From assembly GCF_003143955.1 (NCBI RefSeq), contig NZ_QFVS01000022.1:1-47485 (forward strand): a stretch of 47,485 nucleotides of DNA. The letters are read 5' to 3'. Positions 26,982 to 36,208 of the stretch are shown in pieces. The position numbers and the translations under genes are program-made. The notes under the pieces are model-generated. The model worked only from the letters and a program-made list of their open reading frames with translations, did no database searches and had not been told where the DNA came from. This DNA comes from Kurthia zopfii (GTDB lineage Bacteria > Bacillota > Bacilli > Bacillales_A > Planococcaceae). The number at the start of each line of letters is the position of its first letter. Position 1 is the stretch's first letter.

Positions 26982-28823
26982 TTAATCAGCGCTACGTGTT
27001 TTTTTAGCAGCTTTTTCACGTTCGTTTTTGTTTAAGATTTGTTTACGTAAACGGATTGACTCAGGAGTTACTTCTAAGTACTCATCTTCAGCTAAGAATT
27101 CTAATGCTTCTTCAAGAGTTAGAATTTTTGGAGCTTTGATTACGTTAGTTTGGTCTTTGTTTGCAGAACGAACGTTAGTTTTAGCTTTCATTTTAGTGAT
27201 GTTTACTGTGATATCAGCGTCACGGTTGTTTTGACCAACGACCATACCTTCGTAAATTTCAACACCTGGTTCTAAGAATAGAACACCACGGTCTTCAATT
27301 TGCATCATACCGTAAGTAGTAGCTTTACCAGTTTCCATAGAAACTAAAGCACCGTTACGACGGCCACCTACACGACCAGAAACTGCTGGTTTGTAACAAT
27401 CGAATGTGTGGTTAATGATACCGAAACCTTTAGTTAATGACATGAATTCAGTTGTGTAACCAATTAGACCACGAGCTGGTACTAAGAAGATTAAACGGAT
27501 TTGACCTGAACCGTCATTGATCATATCAAGCATTTCACCTTTACGATCGTTTAATGATTCGATGATTGAACCTAGAGAATCTTCAGGAACGTCGATTTGA
27601 ACGCGTTCTACTGGTTCGCATTTAACGCCATCGATCATACGGATGATAACTTTTGGTTTAGAAACTTGTAATTCGAAACCTTCACGACGCATGTTTTCTA
27701 CTAAGATCGATAAGTGAAGTTCACCACGACCAGAAACAGTCCAAGCATCAGGAGAATCAGTTGGTTCTACGCGTAATGATACGTCCGTTTGAAGTTGAGC
27801 CATTAAGCGCTCTTCAATTTTACGTGAAGTAACCCATTTACCTTCGCGACCTGCGAATGGAGAGTTGTTCACTAGGAACGTCATTTGTAGAGTTGGTTCG
27901 TCAATACGCATTGGAGGAAGTGCTTCTAATTGGCCTTGTGGACAAACAGTCTCACCAACGTTGATTTCTTCCATACCAGATACTGCGATTAAGTCACCTG
28001 AGTGAGCTTCTTGAATTTCTTCACGTTTTAGACCGAAGAAACCAAAGATTTTAGTTACACGGAAGTTTTTAACTGATCCGTCTAATTTAGCAAGTGATAC
28101 TGATTGACCTACTGAGATTGTACCGCGGAATACGCGACCAATACCAATACGACCTAAGAAGTCGTTGTAGTCAAGTAGTGCAACTTGGAATTGTAAAGCT
28201 TCATCGCGAGTATCCGCAGGAGCTGGGATATGTTCGATGATTTTTTCGTATAGGCATTTCATGTTTTCTTCTTGTTTAGATGGGTCTGGATCTAATGATG
28301 CAGTACCATTAACACCTGAAGCGTAAACTACTGGGAAGTCTAATTGTTCTTCGTCAGCACCTAGTTCGATTAATAAGTCTAATACTTCGTCAACTACTTC
28401 TTCAGGGCGAGCTGAATCTTTATCGACTTTGTTTACTACAACGATTGGTGTAACGCCTTGTTCTAAAGCTTTTTTAAGAACGAAACGAGTTTGAGGCATA
28501 CAACCTTCATATGCATCGACAACTAGTAATACGCCATCAACCATTTTTAGGATACGTTCAACTTCGCCACCGAAGTCAGCGTGTCCAGGAGTATCTAGAA
28601 TGTTGATTCTAGTATCGCCGTAGATGATCCCTGTGTTTTTAGCTAAGATTGTAATACCGCGTTCACGTTCGATATCGTTATTATCCATTGCGCGTTCTTC
28701 AACTTGTTCGTTTGAACGGAATGTACCTGCTTGTTTTAATAATTGGTCAACCAACGTAGTTTTACCGTGATCGACGTGGGCAATAATTGCTATATTTCTT
28801 AAGTCTTCTCGTAATTTAGTCAT
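26982..28823 (-). CDS. typA: Translational GTPase TypA/BipA
   Basis: Ribosome-binding GTPase of 613 residues that helps large-subunit assembly, notably in the cold or under stress. G1 is [10 protein letters not shown] (residues 15-24), G2 lies in [14 protein letters not shown]3 is [12 protein letters not shown] and G4 is [13 protein letters not shown]-like domains III and V and the C-terminal TypA-specific domain ([20 protein letters not shown] onward) follow. GTGGAGTGG precedes the ATG. A TATAAT box on the minus strand lies at 28871-28866. Confidence 0.98.
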   Translation of the reverse strand: MTKLREDLRNIAIIAHVDHGKTTLVDQLLKQAGTFRSNEQVEERAMDNNDIERERGITILAKNTGIIYGDTRINILDTPGHADFGGEVERILKMVDGVLLVVDAYEGCMPQTRFVLKKALEQGVTPIVVVNKVDKDSARPEEVVDEVLDLLIELGADEEQLDFPVVYASGVNGTASLDPDPSKQEENMKCLYEKIIEHIPAPADTRDEALQFQVALLDYNDFLGRIGIGRVFRGTISVGQSVSLAKLDGSVKNFRVTKIFGFFGLKREEIQEAHSGDLIAVSGMEEINVGETVCPQGQLEALPPMRIDEPTLQMTFLVNNSPFAGREGKWVTSRKIEERLMAQLQTDVSLRVEPTDSPDAWTVSGRGELHLSILVENMRREGFELQVSKPKVIIRMIDGVKCEPVERVQIDVPEDSLGSIIESLNDRKGEMLDMINDGSGQIRLIFLVPARGLIGYTTEFMSLTKGFGIINHTFDCYKPAVSGRVGGRRNGALVSMETGKATTYGMMQIEDRGVLFLEPGVEIYEGMVVGQNNRDADITVNITKMKAKTNVRSANKDQTNVIKAPKILTLEEALEFLAEDEYLEVTPESIRLRKQILNKNEREKAAKKTRSAD

Positions 28824-29011
28824 TGTTCCACTCCACTTTTCTTATTTCGAGTCCATAACTGTGTTATTATAGCACAGTCTATCGAAAAAACATAATTTTT
28901 TCGGCATCGATAAAATTTTAAAAATAATTTGCAAGTAAAACCCTTGCGAAATTTTGTGTTTCGCATGACAATAGAGATTGTAAAAATCCACTATTGGAGG
29001 TTTCGATTTTA

Positions 29012-29197
29012 ATGAATAAAGCAAAATTAGTTATGGCAATCATGGCTCTAGCAGGTGTACTTGCTATGTGCTCAATCGGTTATGCCATTGCAATAGGTAA
29101 CGTTTTAGGGATTTTAGGTGGAATTGTTTTAGTAATCGCTGTTTTCGGATATGCGTTTACAATGAAACGTAAATTCCGTGAAAGAGGACTTTTATAA
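29012..29197 (+). CDS. ylaF: YlaF family small membrane protein (DUF5325)
   Basis: Protein of 61 residues with two hydrophobic segments (about 4-25 and 28-48) and a basic tail KRKFRERG. The size, the layout and the position divergent from typA match YlaF of B. subtilis (DUF5325), of unknown function. The ATG at 29012 has GGAGG 11 bp upstream; the frame is open further to a TTG at 28994 but that would contain the binding site. Confidence 0.85.
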   Translation: MNKAKLVMAIMALAGVLAMCSIGYAIAIGNVLGILGGIVLVIAVFGYAFTMKRKFRERGLL

Positions 29198-29210
29198 TTC
29201 CTCGATAAAA

Positions 29211-29244
29211 AGATTGCTCATTCTTCGGAATGGGTAATTTTTTT
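29211..29244 (+). terminator. Intrinsic terminator after ylaF
   Basis: ATTGCTCATTC and GAATGGGTAAT pair (G-U allowed) across a stable TTCG tetraloop, followed by TTTTTTT. Confidence 0.88.
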
Positions 29245-29399
29245 ATCGTAAAATCCACTAAATACACTCCAAAGCCCGACCTACCAGTTGTCGTTTTGCT
29301 GAATCATTTCTTGCACAAAATTCATAGTATCATTGATTACGTTTGCAATACAATATTTTTATTTTAACAATGACAATATTTTTTCAGAAAAAATATAAA

Positions 29400-29443
29400 G
29401 AATGACGAAGTAGCTTGTTTTAAATAAGTTACTTCGTCATTTT
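29400..29443 (-). terminator. Intrinsic terminator after the suhB-like gene
   Basis: AATGACGAAGTAACTT pairs with AAGCTACTTCGTCATT on the minus strand, just past the stop codon. The T run after it is short and broken. Confidence 0.75.
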
Positions 29444-29446
29444 TAA

Positions 29447-30259
29447 TTATTTAATTTCTACCGGTAATAACTCCACATACTGTTCAATGATCTCTTGTCG
29501 AATACTAGCATTTGCAATAATAAATGTATCTTGATGCAAGAGATTAATTGGCTCACCTTTTAGCGTAGTGAATTCCGCTCCTACTTCTTTCGCAATTACC
29601 GCTGCTGCCGCAATATCCCATGGTGATAAACGCATCGACATATACGCGTCTAACTTCCCTGTCGCTACAAGCATACACTCGATTGTTGCAGAACCATATG
29701 AACGCGTTCCTCGCACATAACGAATCAATTCACCAACTCGTTCTGAATTAATTCTTTTGTTTTTCACTGCCCAAGATGCATTAATGCCGATTAAAGCTTC
29801 ATTTAATGGAAGTTTTTCTAAACGATTCATGCGCACATTATTAATATAAGCCCCTTGTCCTTCAATACCATAGAACAATTCGTCGCGCACAATATCGTAA
29901 ATATAGCCTAATTTTCCAACGCCATTTTCATAAATACCGATTGAAATCGTAAAGTTTCGTTGTTGTCGAATAAAGTTGGTCGTCCCATCAATCGGATCTA
30001 CAATCCAAACGACACCATCTAAATTCGATATATTTTCGTGACTCATACCTTCTTCACCTAAAATGCGGTGGTTTGTGTCATACTGTTTTATTTTTTCTAT
30101 TAAAAACATTTCTGTTTCTTTATCTATATTTGTTACTAAGTCATTAGCATCCGCCTTCGTCTCTATTTCCACTTTTTGCGAAAATGATTTTCGAATACGT
30201 TCGGCTGCCTCTTGAATAATATCCATCGTATAATTATGGATTGAAATAATGTCCAACAC
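29447..30259 (-). CDS. suhB: Inositol monophosphatase family protein (SuhB/YktC-like)
   Basis: Mg-dependent phosphatase of 270 residues acting on inositol monophosphate or related sugar phosphates. The metal site is visible as GEEG (near 69-72), WIVDPIDGTTNF (near 87-98) and the second motif SPWDIAAAAVIAKEVGA (near 211-227). It corresponds to yktC in B. subtilis. The start is GTG at 30259 or the adjacent TTG at 30256; GGGGGAG is better spaced for the latter. The substrate cannot be told from sequence. Confidence 0.93.
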   Translation of the reverse strand: MLDIISIHNYTMDIIQEAAERIRKSFSQKVEIETKADANDLVTNIDKETEMFLIEKIKQYDTNHRILGEEGMSHENISNLDGVVWIVDPIDGTTNFIRQQRNFTISIGIYENGVGKLGYIYDIVRDELFYGIEGQGAYINNVRMNRLEKLPLNEALIGINASWAVKNKRINSERVGELIRYVRGTRSYGSATIECMLVATGKLDAYMSMRLSPWDIAAAAVIAKEVGAEFTTLKGEPINLLHQDTFIIANASIRQEIIEQYVELLPVEIK

Positions 30260-30301
30260 AGCTCCCCCTTTAACTAGATAAGCGTTCTTTTAACAGTATA
30301 A

Positions 30302-30339
30302 CAAAAAAACACTCGCTTCTCGTAAGATTAGCAAGTGTC
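30302..30339 (-). terminator. Intrinsic terminator after the 65-residue protein gene
   Basis: On the minus strand ACACTTGCT pairs with AGCGAGTGT and is followed by a run of seven T. Confidence 0.85.
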
Positions 30340-30359
30340 ACCTCAATCTTTTTTTAATT

Positions 30360-30557
30360 TTAAGAGAATGCATGAAAGGCCTCCAATTCCATATGGATCT
30401 CTTCCAGTCTCTTTTTACTCGTTTTTATTTGTTTTTTATCTTTCTCATTTAGTGCGTCGAATAGAGTCGCTAATTCATAATCTAATTCGATTTGTAAACC
30501 TTTAATATACTGTTTTTCAAATTCAACTTTCCGAAGTATGTGGACTACTTGTTTCAT
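30360..30557 (-). CDS. Small helical protein, possible YkzI equivalent
   Basis: Protein of 65 residues, very rich in Lys, Glu and Leu and predicted as two helices (about 5-37 and 39-62) that could pair as a helical hairpin. No motif is recognised. A strong binding site GAGGGAGAGGG lies 5 bp before the ATG and a terminator follows the stop, which supports a real gene. It sits between yktB and the yktC-like gene, about where B. subtilis carries the small gene ykzI; the equivalence is by position only. Confidence 0.7.
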   Translation of the reverse strand: MKQVVHILRKVEFEKQYIKGLQIELDYELATLFDALNEKDKKQIKTSKKRLEEIHMELEAFHAFS

Positions 30558-30668
30558 GCAAACCCTCTCCCTCTGTCGTTAGTCTTTTCGGATAATCTTT
30601 CTTACATGATTTTTTCCCAAATATCGAATATGATAAACATATAAATAATATTTGGAGGTATAAATTAA

Positions 30669-31304
30669 ATGACAGTTTTGACTTGGACAGAAAAAGATTT
30701 TGAAGTGTTTGAAGTTGAAGGTTTAGCGCCTCGTATGGAAGCACTCATCGCAAATGTTCGTCCTAAATTCGAGGAATTCGGTAGTATTTTCTCTACATAT
30801 TTCACTGCAGAATTAAATGAAGAATTTTTCCCACATGTTGCAAAACACGCAAGAAGAAAGACGAATCCACCGAATGATAGTTGGGTAGCCTTTGCTCCGT
30901 ACAAACGCGGTTATAAAGCAATGCCTCACTTCCAAATCGGACTATTCGATACGCATATGTTCGTGAACTTAGCGGTTATTTATGAAGCGCCTAATAAAGA
31001 AAAAATTGCAGAAACTCTTCTTAAAAAGAAAAATATTTTAAAAGACCTACCTGCTGATTTTTATATTTCGGGCGATCATATGTCGCCAAAAACTGACTTG
31101 ATTCATCCTGCATTAAAAGATGGACTTGCTGAAAAACTAATTACTCGTTTTAGAGATGTCAAAAAAGGCGAGCTAATCATCGGCTTGAAAGTAATGCGTG
31201 AGGACGCTGTTCAATTAAGTAGCGATGAACTTTCAGCATTAATCGAACGTACTTTTGAAGCATTACTACCACTTTACAAAACGATGGTTTCTGTAAATAA
31301 ATAG
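30669..31304 (+). CDS. yktB: YktB family protein (UPF0637/DUF1054)
   Basis: Cytoplasmic protein of 211 residues. WTEKDFEVFEVEGLAPRMEA at the start, then HVAKHARRKTNPPNDSWVAFAP, YKAMPHFQIGLFDTHMF and ISGDHMSPKT match UPF0637/YktB. The function is unknown. GGAGG lies before the ATG. It is a single-gene unit that ends in a bidirectional terminator shared with the UPF0223 gene. Confidence 0.93.
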   Translation: MTVLTWTEKDFEVFEVEGLAPRMEALIANVRPKFEEFGSIFSTYFTAELNEEFFPHVAKHARRKTNPPNDSWVAFAPYKRGYKAMPHFQIGLFDTHMFVNLAVIYEAPNKEKIAETLLKKKNILKDLPADFYISGDHMSPKTDLIHPALKDGLAEKLITRFRDVKKGELIIGLKVMREDAVQLSSDELSALIERTFEALLPLYKTMVSVNK

Positions 31305-31305
31305 A

Positions 31306-31355
31306 CAAAAAAGGCACTTTCATTCCGCTGCTGTGGAATCGAAAGTGCCTTTTAT
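31306..31355. terminator. Bidirectional terminator between yktB and the UPF0223 gene
   Basis: AAAAGGCACTTTC and GAAAGTGCCTTTT form the main stem, extended inward by ATTCC/GGAAT. A and T runs flank it on both sides. Confidence 0.9.
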
Positions 31356-31361
31356 ATTTTA

Positions 31362-31652
31362 TTACTTATATTTTTTCGAAGATTGTCCTTTTACGATACA
31401 ACCTTCCTTGCCATTTTTCGCATCACGAATGACCGGGAAGCATGCGTAACCACTTGCTTCTTCAAATTCTCTGAAGTATGTTTTCTCTTCTGATTTTGCT
31501 GGTACGATTTTATTGAACTTTCTGTAGCAATCAAGTACTTTTTCACGTTTGACACCTGATTCATACGCTTGCTCAATCATTTGAAAAAATCCTACAACAT
31601 CGACAATTTCTTCCGTCGACCAATCTGTTGAGAATGGATATGAATATTCCAT
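31362..31652 (-). CDS. UPF0223 family protein (YktA-like)
   Basis: Protein of 96 residues. YSYPFSTDWSTEEIVDVVGFF (split over residues 3-23), YRKFNKIVPAKSEEKTYFREFEEASGY are the UPF0223 landmarks. The function is unknown. The ATG at 31652 has GGCGG upstream; the open frame extends 14 codons further, through that site. The C-terminal 20 residues past the family core (CIVKGQSSKKYK) are basic. Order relative to yktB and yktC is as in B. subtilis. Confidence 0.9.
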   Translation of the reverse strand: MEYSYPFSTDWSTEEIVDVVGFFQMIEQAYESGVKREKVLDCYRKFNKIVPAKSEEKTYFREFEEASGYACFPVIRDAKNGKEGCIVKGQSSKKYK

Positions 31653-31714
31653 TTTATTACCGCCTTTTTCATTTACTAATCTTAGTTTAAGCAAAGAACT
31701 CTACTTATGCAAAA

Positions 31715-32395
31715 CTAAAAAATATAATAGGCAATAATCGGGCAAAGAAATGAACCTAAAATCGCACTTAATGTCATAGCGACGGAACCAATCGATAGCG
31801 TAAGTTCGCCATATTCATTCAATTTACTAACACCTACTCCATGCGCAGCACTTCCCATTGCTACTCCACGAGATACTGGTGTTGTGATTTTAAATAATTT
31901 ATAAATAATTGGCCCGAAGATCGCACCGACAATTCCCGCGATGATGACGAAAATAACGGTTAATTGTGAATCTCCGCCAATTGCTTCGCTAATTTGAATT
32001 GCGACAGGAGAAGTAATTGATTTCGGCAAAAATGATTGTACGATTTCATCTTCGAGTCTAAAGAGCATTGCGAGTGCTAATACGCTAACCACCCCTGCAA
32101 TCATCGCGACGACGACAGATGATAATATGGTCTTCTTATATTTCATGATGACATCCCATTGAGAATAAAGTGGATAAGCCATCGCAACTACTGCTGGTCC
32201 TAAGAAAAAGTTAATAACTTTGCCACCTTCCATATATTTTTCATACGGAATGTCAAAAGTCGCTAAGATGACGACTAAAATAATTGTCGAAGTCAAAATA
32301 GGGAATAAAAAAGTAATGCCTGTGCGCTTATATAACCAAGTCATAGCAATAAATATTGCGATCGTTAAAATAATATAACTAATCATTTGAAGCAT
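31715..32395 (-). CDS. lrgB: LrgB/CidB family membrane protein
   Basis: Polytopic membrane protein of 226 residues. LrgAB/CidAB pairs modulate murein hydrolase activity and overflow metabolite (pyruvate) transport in Gram-positive bacteria. Family motifs are FFLGPAVVAMAYPLY (near 65-79), PKSITSPVAIQISEAIGG (near 124-141) and SAAHGVGVSKLNEYGE. AGGAGG lies 9 bp before the ATG, inside the end of lrgA; the two genes overlap by 17 bp. No LytSR-type regulator is near. Confidence 0.93.
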   Translation of the reverse strand: MLQMISYIILTIAIFIAMTWLYKRTGITFLFPILTSTIILVVILATFDIPYEKYMEGGKVINFFLGPAVVAMAYPLYSQWDVIMKYKKTILSSVVVAMIAGVVSVLALAMLFRLEDEIVQSFLPKSITSPVAIQISEAIGGDSQLTVIFVIIAGIVGAIFGPIIYKLFKITTPVSRGVAMGSAAHGVGVSKLNEYGELTLSIGSVAMTLSAILGSFLCPIIAYYIF

Positions 32396-32783
32396 ACACT
32401 TCTACCTCCTTTTCCTTCCCTTCCTTTTGCTCTATTTTTTTTGCAAAAAGCGCAGTCGTAATTAAAGCAAAAACGGTACTTAGAAATGTAATTGCGAGTA
32501 GAATCACTCCATAGCTCGATAATAATTCAGGATAATTCACAATTCCAACGGTTGCAGGAATGAATAATAAAGTTAAAATCGACAATAATGCGCCCGCTCC
32601 TTTTGCAACAGCCTTTTTCGGAATTACTTTTAGATGAAGTAAGATTAATAACATTATAAGTCCAATAATACTACCTGGTAATGGGAGGTGTAGCCAATCG
32701 ACTATTAGATTCCCTATGTAGCAAAGCAAGTATAAAAGTATTATTTGCAATGCGATTTGGGTGGCATTTACTACTTTTTTCAA
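32379..32783 (-). CDS. lrgA: LrgA/CidA family holin-like protein
   Basis: Holin-like membrane protein of 134 residues with four membrane segments, partner of LrgB. The segment LPLPGSIIGLIMLLILLHLKVI (near 32-53) is the family hallmark. The start is TTG, with AAGGAGG 9 bp upstream. LrgA versus CidA cannot be settled from sequence alone. The pair lies in an accessory block that takes the place of slp-speA between the ykt and pdh genes of B. subtilis. Confidence 0.9.
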   Translation of the reverse strand: MKKVVNATQIALQIILLYLLCYIGNLIVDWLHLPLPGSIIGLIMLLILLHLKVIPKKAVAKGAGALLSILTLLFIPATVGIVNYPELLSSYGVILLAITFLSTVFALITTALFAKKIEQKEGKEKEVEVYASND

Positions 32784-32922
32784 ATTATGAATCCTCCTTC
32801 ATTTTCTCCTATTGTACCCTTTATCTGATAATTCTGTCGATACAAATAACGCACTAAGGTAAATTTAGAGCAGTAAATCACCCTCGAAAGTCTAAAACGC
32901 AAATTACTTTAGCTTCCGTCCA

Positions 32923-32961
32923 CAAAAAAATCCCCTAGCCTAAGTAGACTAAGGGATTTTC
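32923..32961 (-). terminator. Intrinsic terminator after the RND pump gene
   Basis: On the minus strand AAAATCCCTTA pairs with TAGGGGATTTT and is followed by a T run. Confidence 0.87.
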
Positions 32962-32965
32962 AACA

Positions 32966-35900
32966 TTACAATTCTTTATTTTCGTGCGCGCGATCTTTTT
33001 TCAAGATTTTTGATAGGAACTCATAAACAAGTGGAACTACGACAAGTGTTAAGATTGTCGAACTAATTAAACCACCGATTACAGTAATACCTAGACCTTT
33101 CGAAATTAAACCGCCACCTTCAGCACCGATTGCTAAAGGAATTAAGGCACCGATTGTTGCGATTGCAGTCATTAAGATTGGGCGTAAACGAGTAGCACCT
33201 GCTTCAAGGATTGCTTCACGCATCGTCAGACCGTCATGTTCCATATGGATGATTCGGTCAACAAGTACAATGGCATTCGTTACAACGATTCCTATGAGCA
33301 TTAGTACACCAATCATTACGGATACAGAGATTGTTTCTCCAGTAGCCCATAATGCAACTAATGCACCGATAATTGTAAATGGTAATGAGAATAAGATTGA
33401 TAATGGTGCAAGACCTTCACCAAATGTCACAACTAGTGTGAAGTAAACAATAGCGATTGCTGCTGCAATTGCTAATCCAAGTTTTGTGAATGAATCTTTA
33501 ATATCTTCCGTCACACCACCTGTATCAATGTTTACATTGTTTGGCATTTTTAATTTATCAATTTTCTTCTGAACAGCTGTTGAAGCTTCCGTCACATCTT
33601 TCGTCGTAATCGCACCTGTTACAGTAGCGAAGTACTTACCGCCACTACGACTAATTTGAGTTTGCGCTTTACCTTCTTTAACTGATACTACTTCTTTTAA
33701 CTTAATTTCTTTGCCGACTGGCGTTTTAATTTTTTGATTTAAAACTTGATCAAATGTATCTGGTTCTTTCACATCTGAATGAACTTCTACATTAATTTCT
33801 TTGCCATCATTCATGACAGTCGTTAAAACAGTCGCTTGAACATTCGGGTTAATCATCATAGCGATTTGCCCAGTTGTTAAGCCATATTTCTTCACTTCAT
33901 CTTCTTTTACTTCTAATGTTTTTTGATCATAAGCGTCCTGTAATGATGTTTTCACATCTTTCAGGTTCTTATTATCTTTCATGATTTTTTCAATATCATT
34001 TAAAACTGGTTTCATATCTTCAATCGTATTGCCATAAACTGAATACGAAAGTTCGTTACTCGACATACCGCCGCCGAAGTCTTGTTGTTTCCAAACACCT
34101 TGTTGTTTCGTGTCCACAACTTTCTTCACAAGTTTTTCATTTTTCTTCGCAAAATCTTTCGTATCTGGATCATAAATAATGTACATTAACGCTCCATTAG
34201 AAGCTCCAGGATTCATCGGATTTTGACCACCGATTGAAGTTTGTACAGTATCTACATCTTTATTTTCGCGAACAACTTTCTCGATTTTACTTACATCATC
34301 TACTACTTGATCACGTGTTTGACCAGGTTCTGGTGTGTAAGTTAAGTAAGCCATTTTTTGCTCATCTTCTGGTAAGAAACTGAATCCAACTACTGGCGCT
34401 AGGAATAAACTAGCTACTAGAACGATGATTGAACCAGAGAATGTAACGATTTTGTGATTTAGCACCCAATTTAATACTTTTTTGTACCATTGAGATAACT
34501 TACCATGCTGCTCTTTTTTCACAACTTTTTCGCCGTAAATTTGTTTCTTGAATAGTGTATGCGCTAATGCTGGTACGATTGTTACGGCAATTACTAGTGA
34601 AGCAATTAACGCGACAGCCATCGTAATTCCGAATGGTAGGAATAATTCTCCAACCATACCACCAACTAATCCGATTGGTAAGAATACAGCAACCGTTACG
34701 ACAGTTGAAGATAGAATTGGACGGAACATTTCTAATGTAGCCGAACGAATTAATGCACGACCTTCAAGTTTTTCTTCTTTTAAATGCACGCGTCTAAATA
34801 TATTTTCGACAACGACAATGGAGTCATCAATTACGCGTCCGATCGCGACTGTCATCGCACCTAAAGTCATCATATTTAATGAGATATCCATGTATTTCAA
34901 TGCTGTCACTGCAATTAATAATGACATCGGAATTGAAATAATCGAGATGATTGTCGAACGAATATTTCTTAGGAATAGCATGATGATAATTACAGCGAAA
35001 ATCGCACCGAATAGTGCTTTATCAAGCATCGTGCTTACTGAATCTTCAATTGGTTTCCCTTGATCCAGCGTGACATCGATTGCCATACCTTTATTATCTT
35101 TTTCAAACTGTTTAGATACATCTTTCACTGCGTCTACAACATCAACTGTATTCGCTTCTTGAGATTTAACAACTTGAACTGCGATTGAGTTTTTACCGTT
35201 TGTGCGGGCAATTGACTCAACCTCACCTTTCATTTCTAACTTCGCAATTTCACCAAGTTTTACGAATGGTTTCGTCCCTGCTTGTGCAGCTTCCATTCCT
35301 GGAATCGCTTGTTGCGCTCCTGCATCTTGCTTCGTTGGAACTTCTAAATCTTTCAATTCTTTCATCGTCGTCATTTTACCATCGACAACTACTGCTTGTT
35401 CAGAATCTTTAAACTGGAACATACCAAGCGGAATTCGTGTATCCATCCCTTGAATATATTGTTTAATCGAATCTTCATCTAAACCATATTTCTTCAACTT
35501 CTCTTGGTCATACGTAACTTTGACTTTATTCACTTGTTGACCTGAAACTGAAACAGATGAAACGCCATCTTCACCTTCTAATTTTGGTGCGAAATAATCT
35601 TCAACTGTTTTCGTTAATTGTGCGATTGATTGTTTTTCATCACTCACACTTAATGCAACTACTGGGAAAGCATTGATACTTACACGATCAATTACAGGTT
35701 TTTGAGCTGTATCAGGAAGTTCAATTTTCTCAATTGCTTCCTTTACATCTTCACGAGCAATTTTCATGTCTGTGCCATATTTAAATTCAACTTGAATACT
35801 TGAAGCACTCTCGTATGAATTTGAATAAACTGATTCAACACCCTTTAAATTTTGAACTGCTTTTTCATAAGGGTCAGAAACTTTTTCTTGCACTTGTTCC

Positions 35901-36070
35901 GGACTCGCTCCCGGATATGTAGTGCTTAACGTTATGATTGGAACTGAAATATCAGGAATTGTTTCCACTTTCATTTTCAATCCAGAATATACACCAGCTG
36001 CAGCTAAAATAATGGTCATTAACCACACAGCCAGTTTATTCTTTAATACGAACTGAATAAAACTCTTCAT
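32966..36070 (-). CDS. swrC: RND-family efflux transporter (SwrC/YerP type)
   Basis: Proton-driven exporter of 1034 residues, full length for the AcrB/HAE1 fold: two sets of six membrane segments, each interrupted by a large outer loop (about 30-330 and 560-850). The transmembrane-4 proton relay is seen in AIGRVIDDSIVVVENIF, with the Asp pair. Gram-positive members such as SwrC (YerP) and FarE export surfactin or fatty acids without an outer-membrane channel; no adaptor gene is adjacent here either. The ATG at 36070 is preferred over 36091 because GGCGGTG lies 5 bp before it. It is divergent from a TetR-type regulator, as yerP is near yerO. Confidence 0.93.
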   Translation of the reverse strand: MKSFIQFVLKNKLAVWLMTIILAAAGVYSGLKMKVETIPDISVPIITLSTTYPGASPEQVQEKVSDPYEKAVQNLKGVESVYSNSYESASSIQVEFKYGTDMKIAREDVKEAIEKIELPDTAQKPVIDRVSINAFPVVALSVSDEKQSIAQLTKTVEDYFAPKLEGEDGVSSVSVSGQQVNKVKVTYDQEKLKKYGLDEDSIKQYIQGMDTRIPLGMFQFKDSEQAVVVDGKMTTMKELKDLEVPTKQDAGAQQAIPGMEAAQAGTKPFVKLGEIAKLEMKGEVESIARTNGKNSIAVQVVKSQEANTVDVVDAVKDVSKQFEKDNKGMAIDVTLDQGKPIEDSVSTMLDKALFGAIFAVIIIMLFLRNIRSTIISIISIPMSLLIAVTALKYMDISLNMMTLGAMTVAIGRVIDDSIVVVENIFRRVHLKEEKLEGRALIRSATLEMFRPILSSTVVTVAVFLPIGLVGGMVGELFLPFGITMAVALIASLVIAVTIVPALAHTLFKKQIYGEKVVKKEQHGKLSQWYKKVLNWVLNHKIVTFSGSIIVLVASLFLAPVVGFSFLPEDEQKMAYLTYTPEPGQTRDQVVDDVSKIEKVVRENKDVDTVQTSIGGQNPMNPGASNGALMYIIYDPDTKDFAKKNEKLVKKVVDTKQQGVWKQQDFGGGMSSNELSYSVYGNTIEDMKPVLNDIEKIMKDNKNLKDVKTSLQDAYDQKTLEVKEDEVKKYGLTTGQIAMMINPNVQATVLTTVMNDGKEINVEVHSDVKEPDTFDQVLNQKIKTPVGKEIKLKEVVSVKEGKAQTQISRSGGKYFATVTGAITTKDVTEASTAVQKKIDKLKMPNNVNIDTGGVTEDIKDSFTKLGLAIAAAIAIVYFTLVVTFGEGLAPLSILFSLPFTIIGALVALWATGETISVSVMIGVLMLIGIVVTNAIVLVDRIIHMEHDGLTMREAILEAGATRLRPILMTAIATIGALIPLAIGAEGGGLISKGLGITVIGGLISSTILTLVVVPLVYEFLSKILKKDRAHENKEL

Positions 36071-36085
36071 TTGTGCACCGCCTTT

Positions 36086-36176
36086 TGACATTGATGTCAG
36101 ATTTCAATATACTGTTGACTAATAACGCACTTTGACTAATTAGTCATTCTTTTTAATTTTAATGACTAGTTGGTCA
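36086..36176. promoter_or_regulatory. Three TGAC-N6-GTCA operators in the efflux pump/regulator gap
   Basis: Three 14-bp inverted repeats of one form lie in the 138-bp divergent gap: TGACATTGATGTCA (36086-36099), TGACTAATTAGTCA (36133-36146, a perfect palindrome) and TGACTAGTTGGTCA (36163-36176). The last two share most core bases and lie 30 bp apart, three helical turns. A half-site TGACTAAT is at 36116-36123. A candidate plus-strand promoter TTGACT-16-TAATTT overlaps the middle site. They are probably the binding sites of the adjacent TetR-type protein. Confidence 0.75.
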
Positions 36177-36208
36177 ACTGTCAATTTATACGGGGAGGAT
36201 TTCTCAAA

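Noticed and set aside
28842-29024. 60-codon frame on the minus strand upstream of typA
   Set aside because: It lies across the typA/ylaF promoter region, has no family resemblance and no ribosome binding site.
29244-29400. AT-rich stretch between ylaF and the suhB-like gene
   Set aside because: Considered as a small RNA or repeat site; no promoter, stable hairpin or match to the repeat at 11.0/47.1 kb was visible.
34548-35063. 171-codon frame antisense to the RND pump gene
   Set aside because: Shadow of a long membrane-protein gene with matching codon-position bias; biased to Thr, Ile and Asn, no ribosome binding site.
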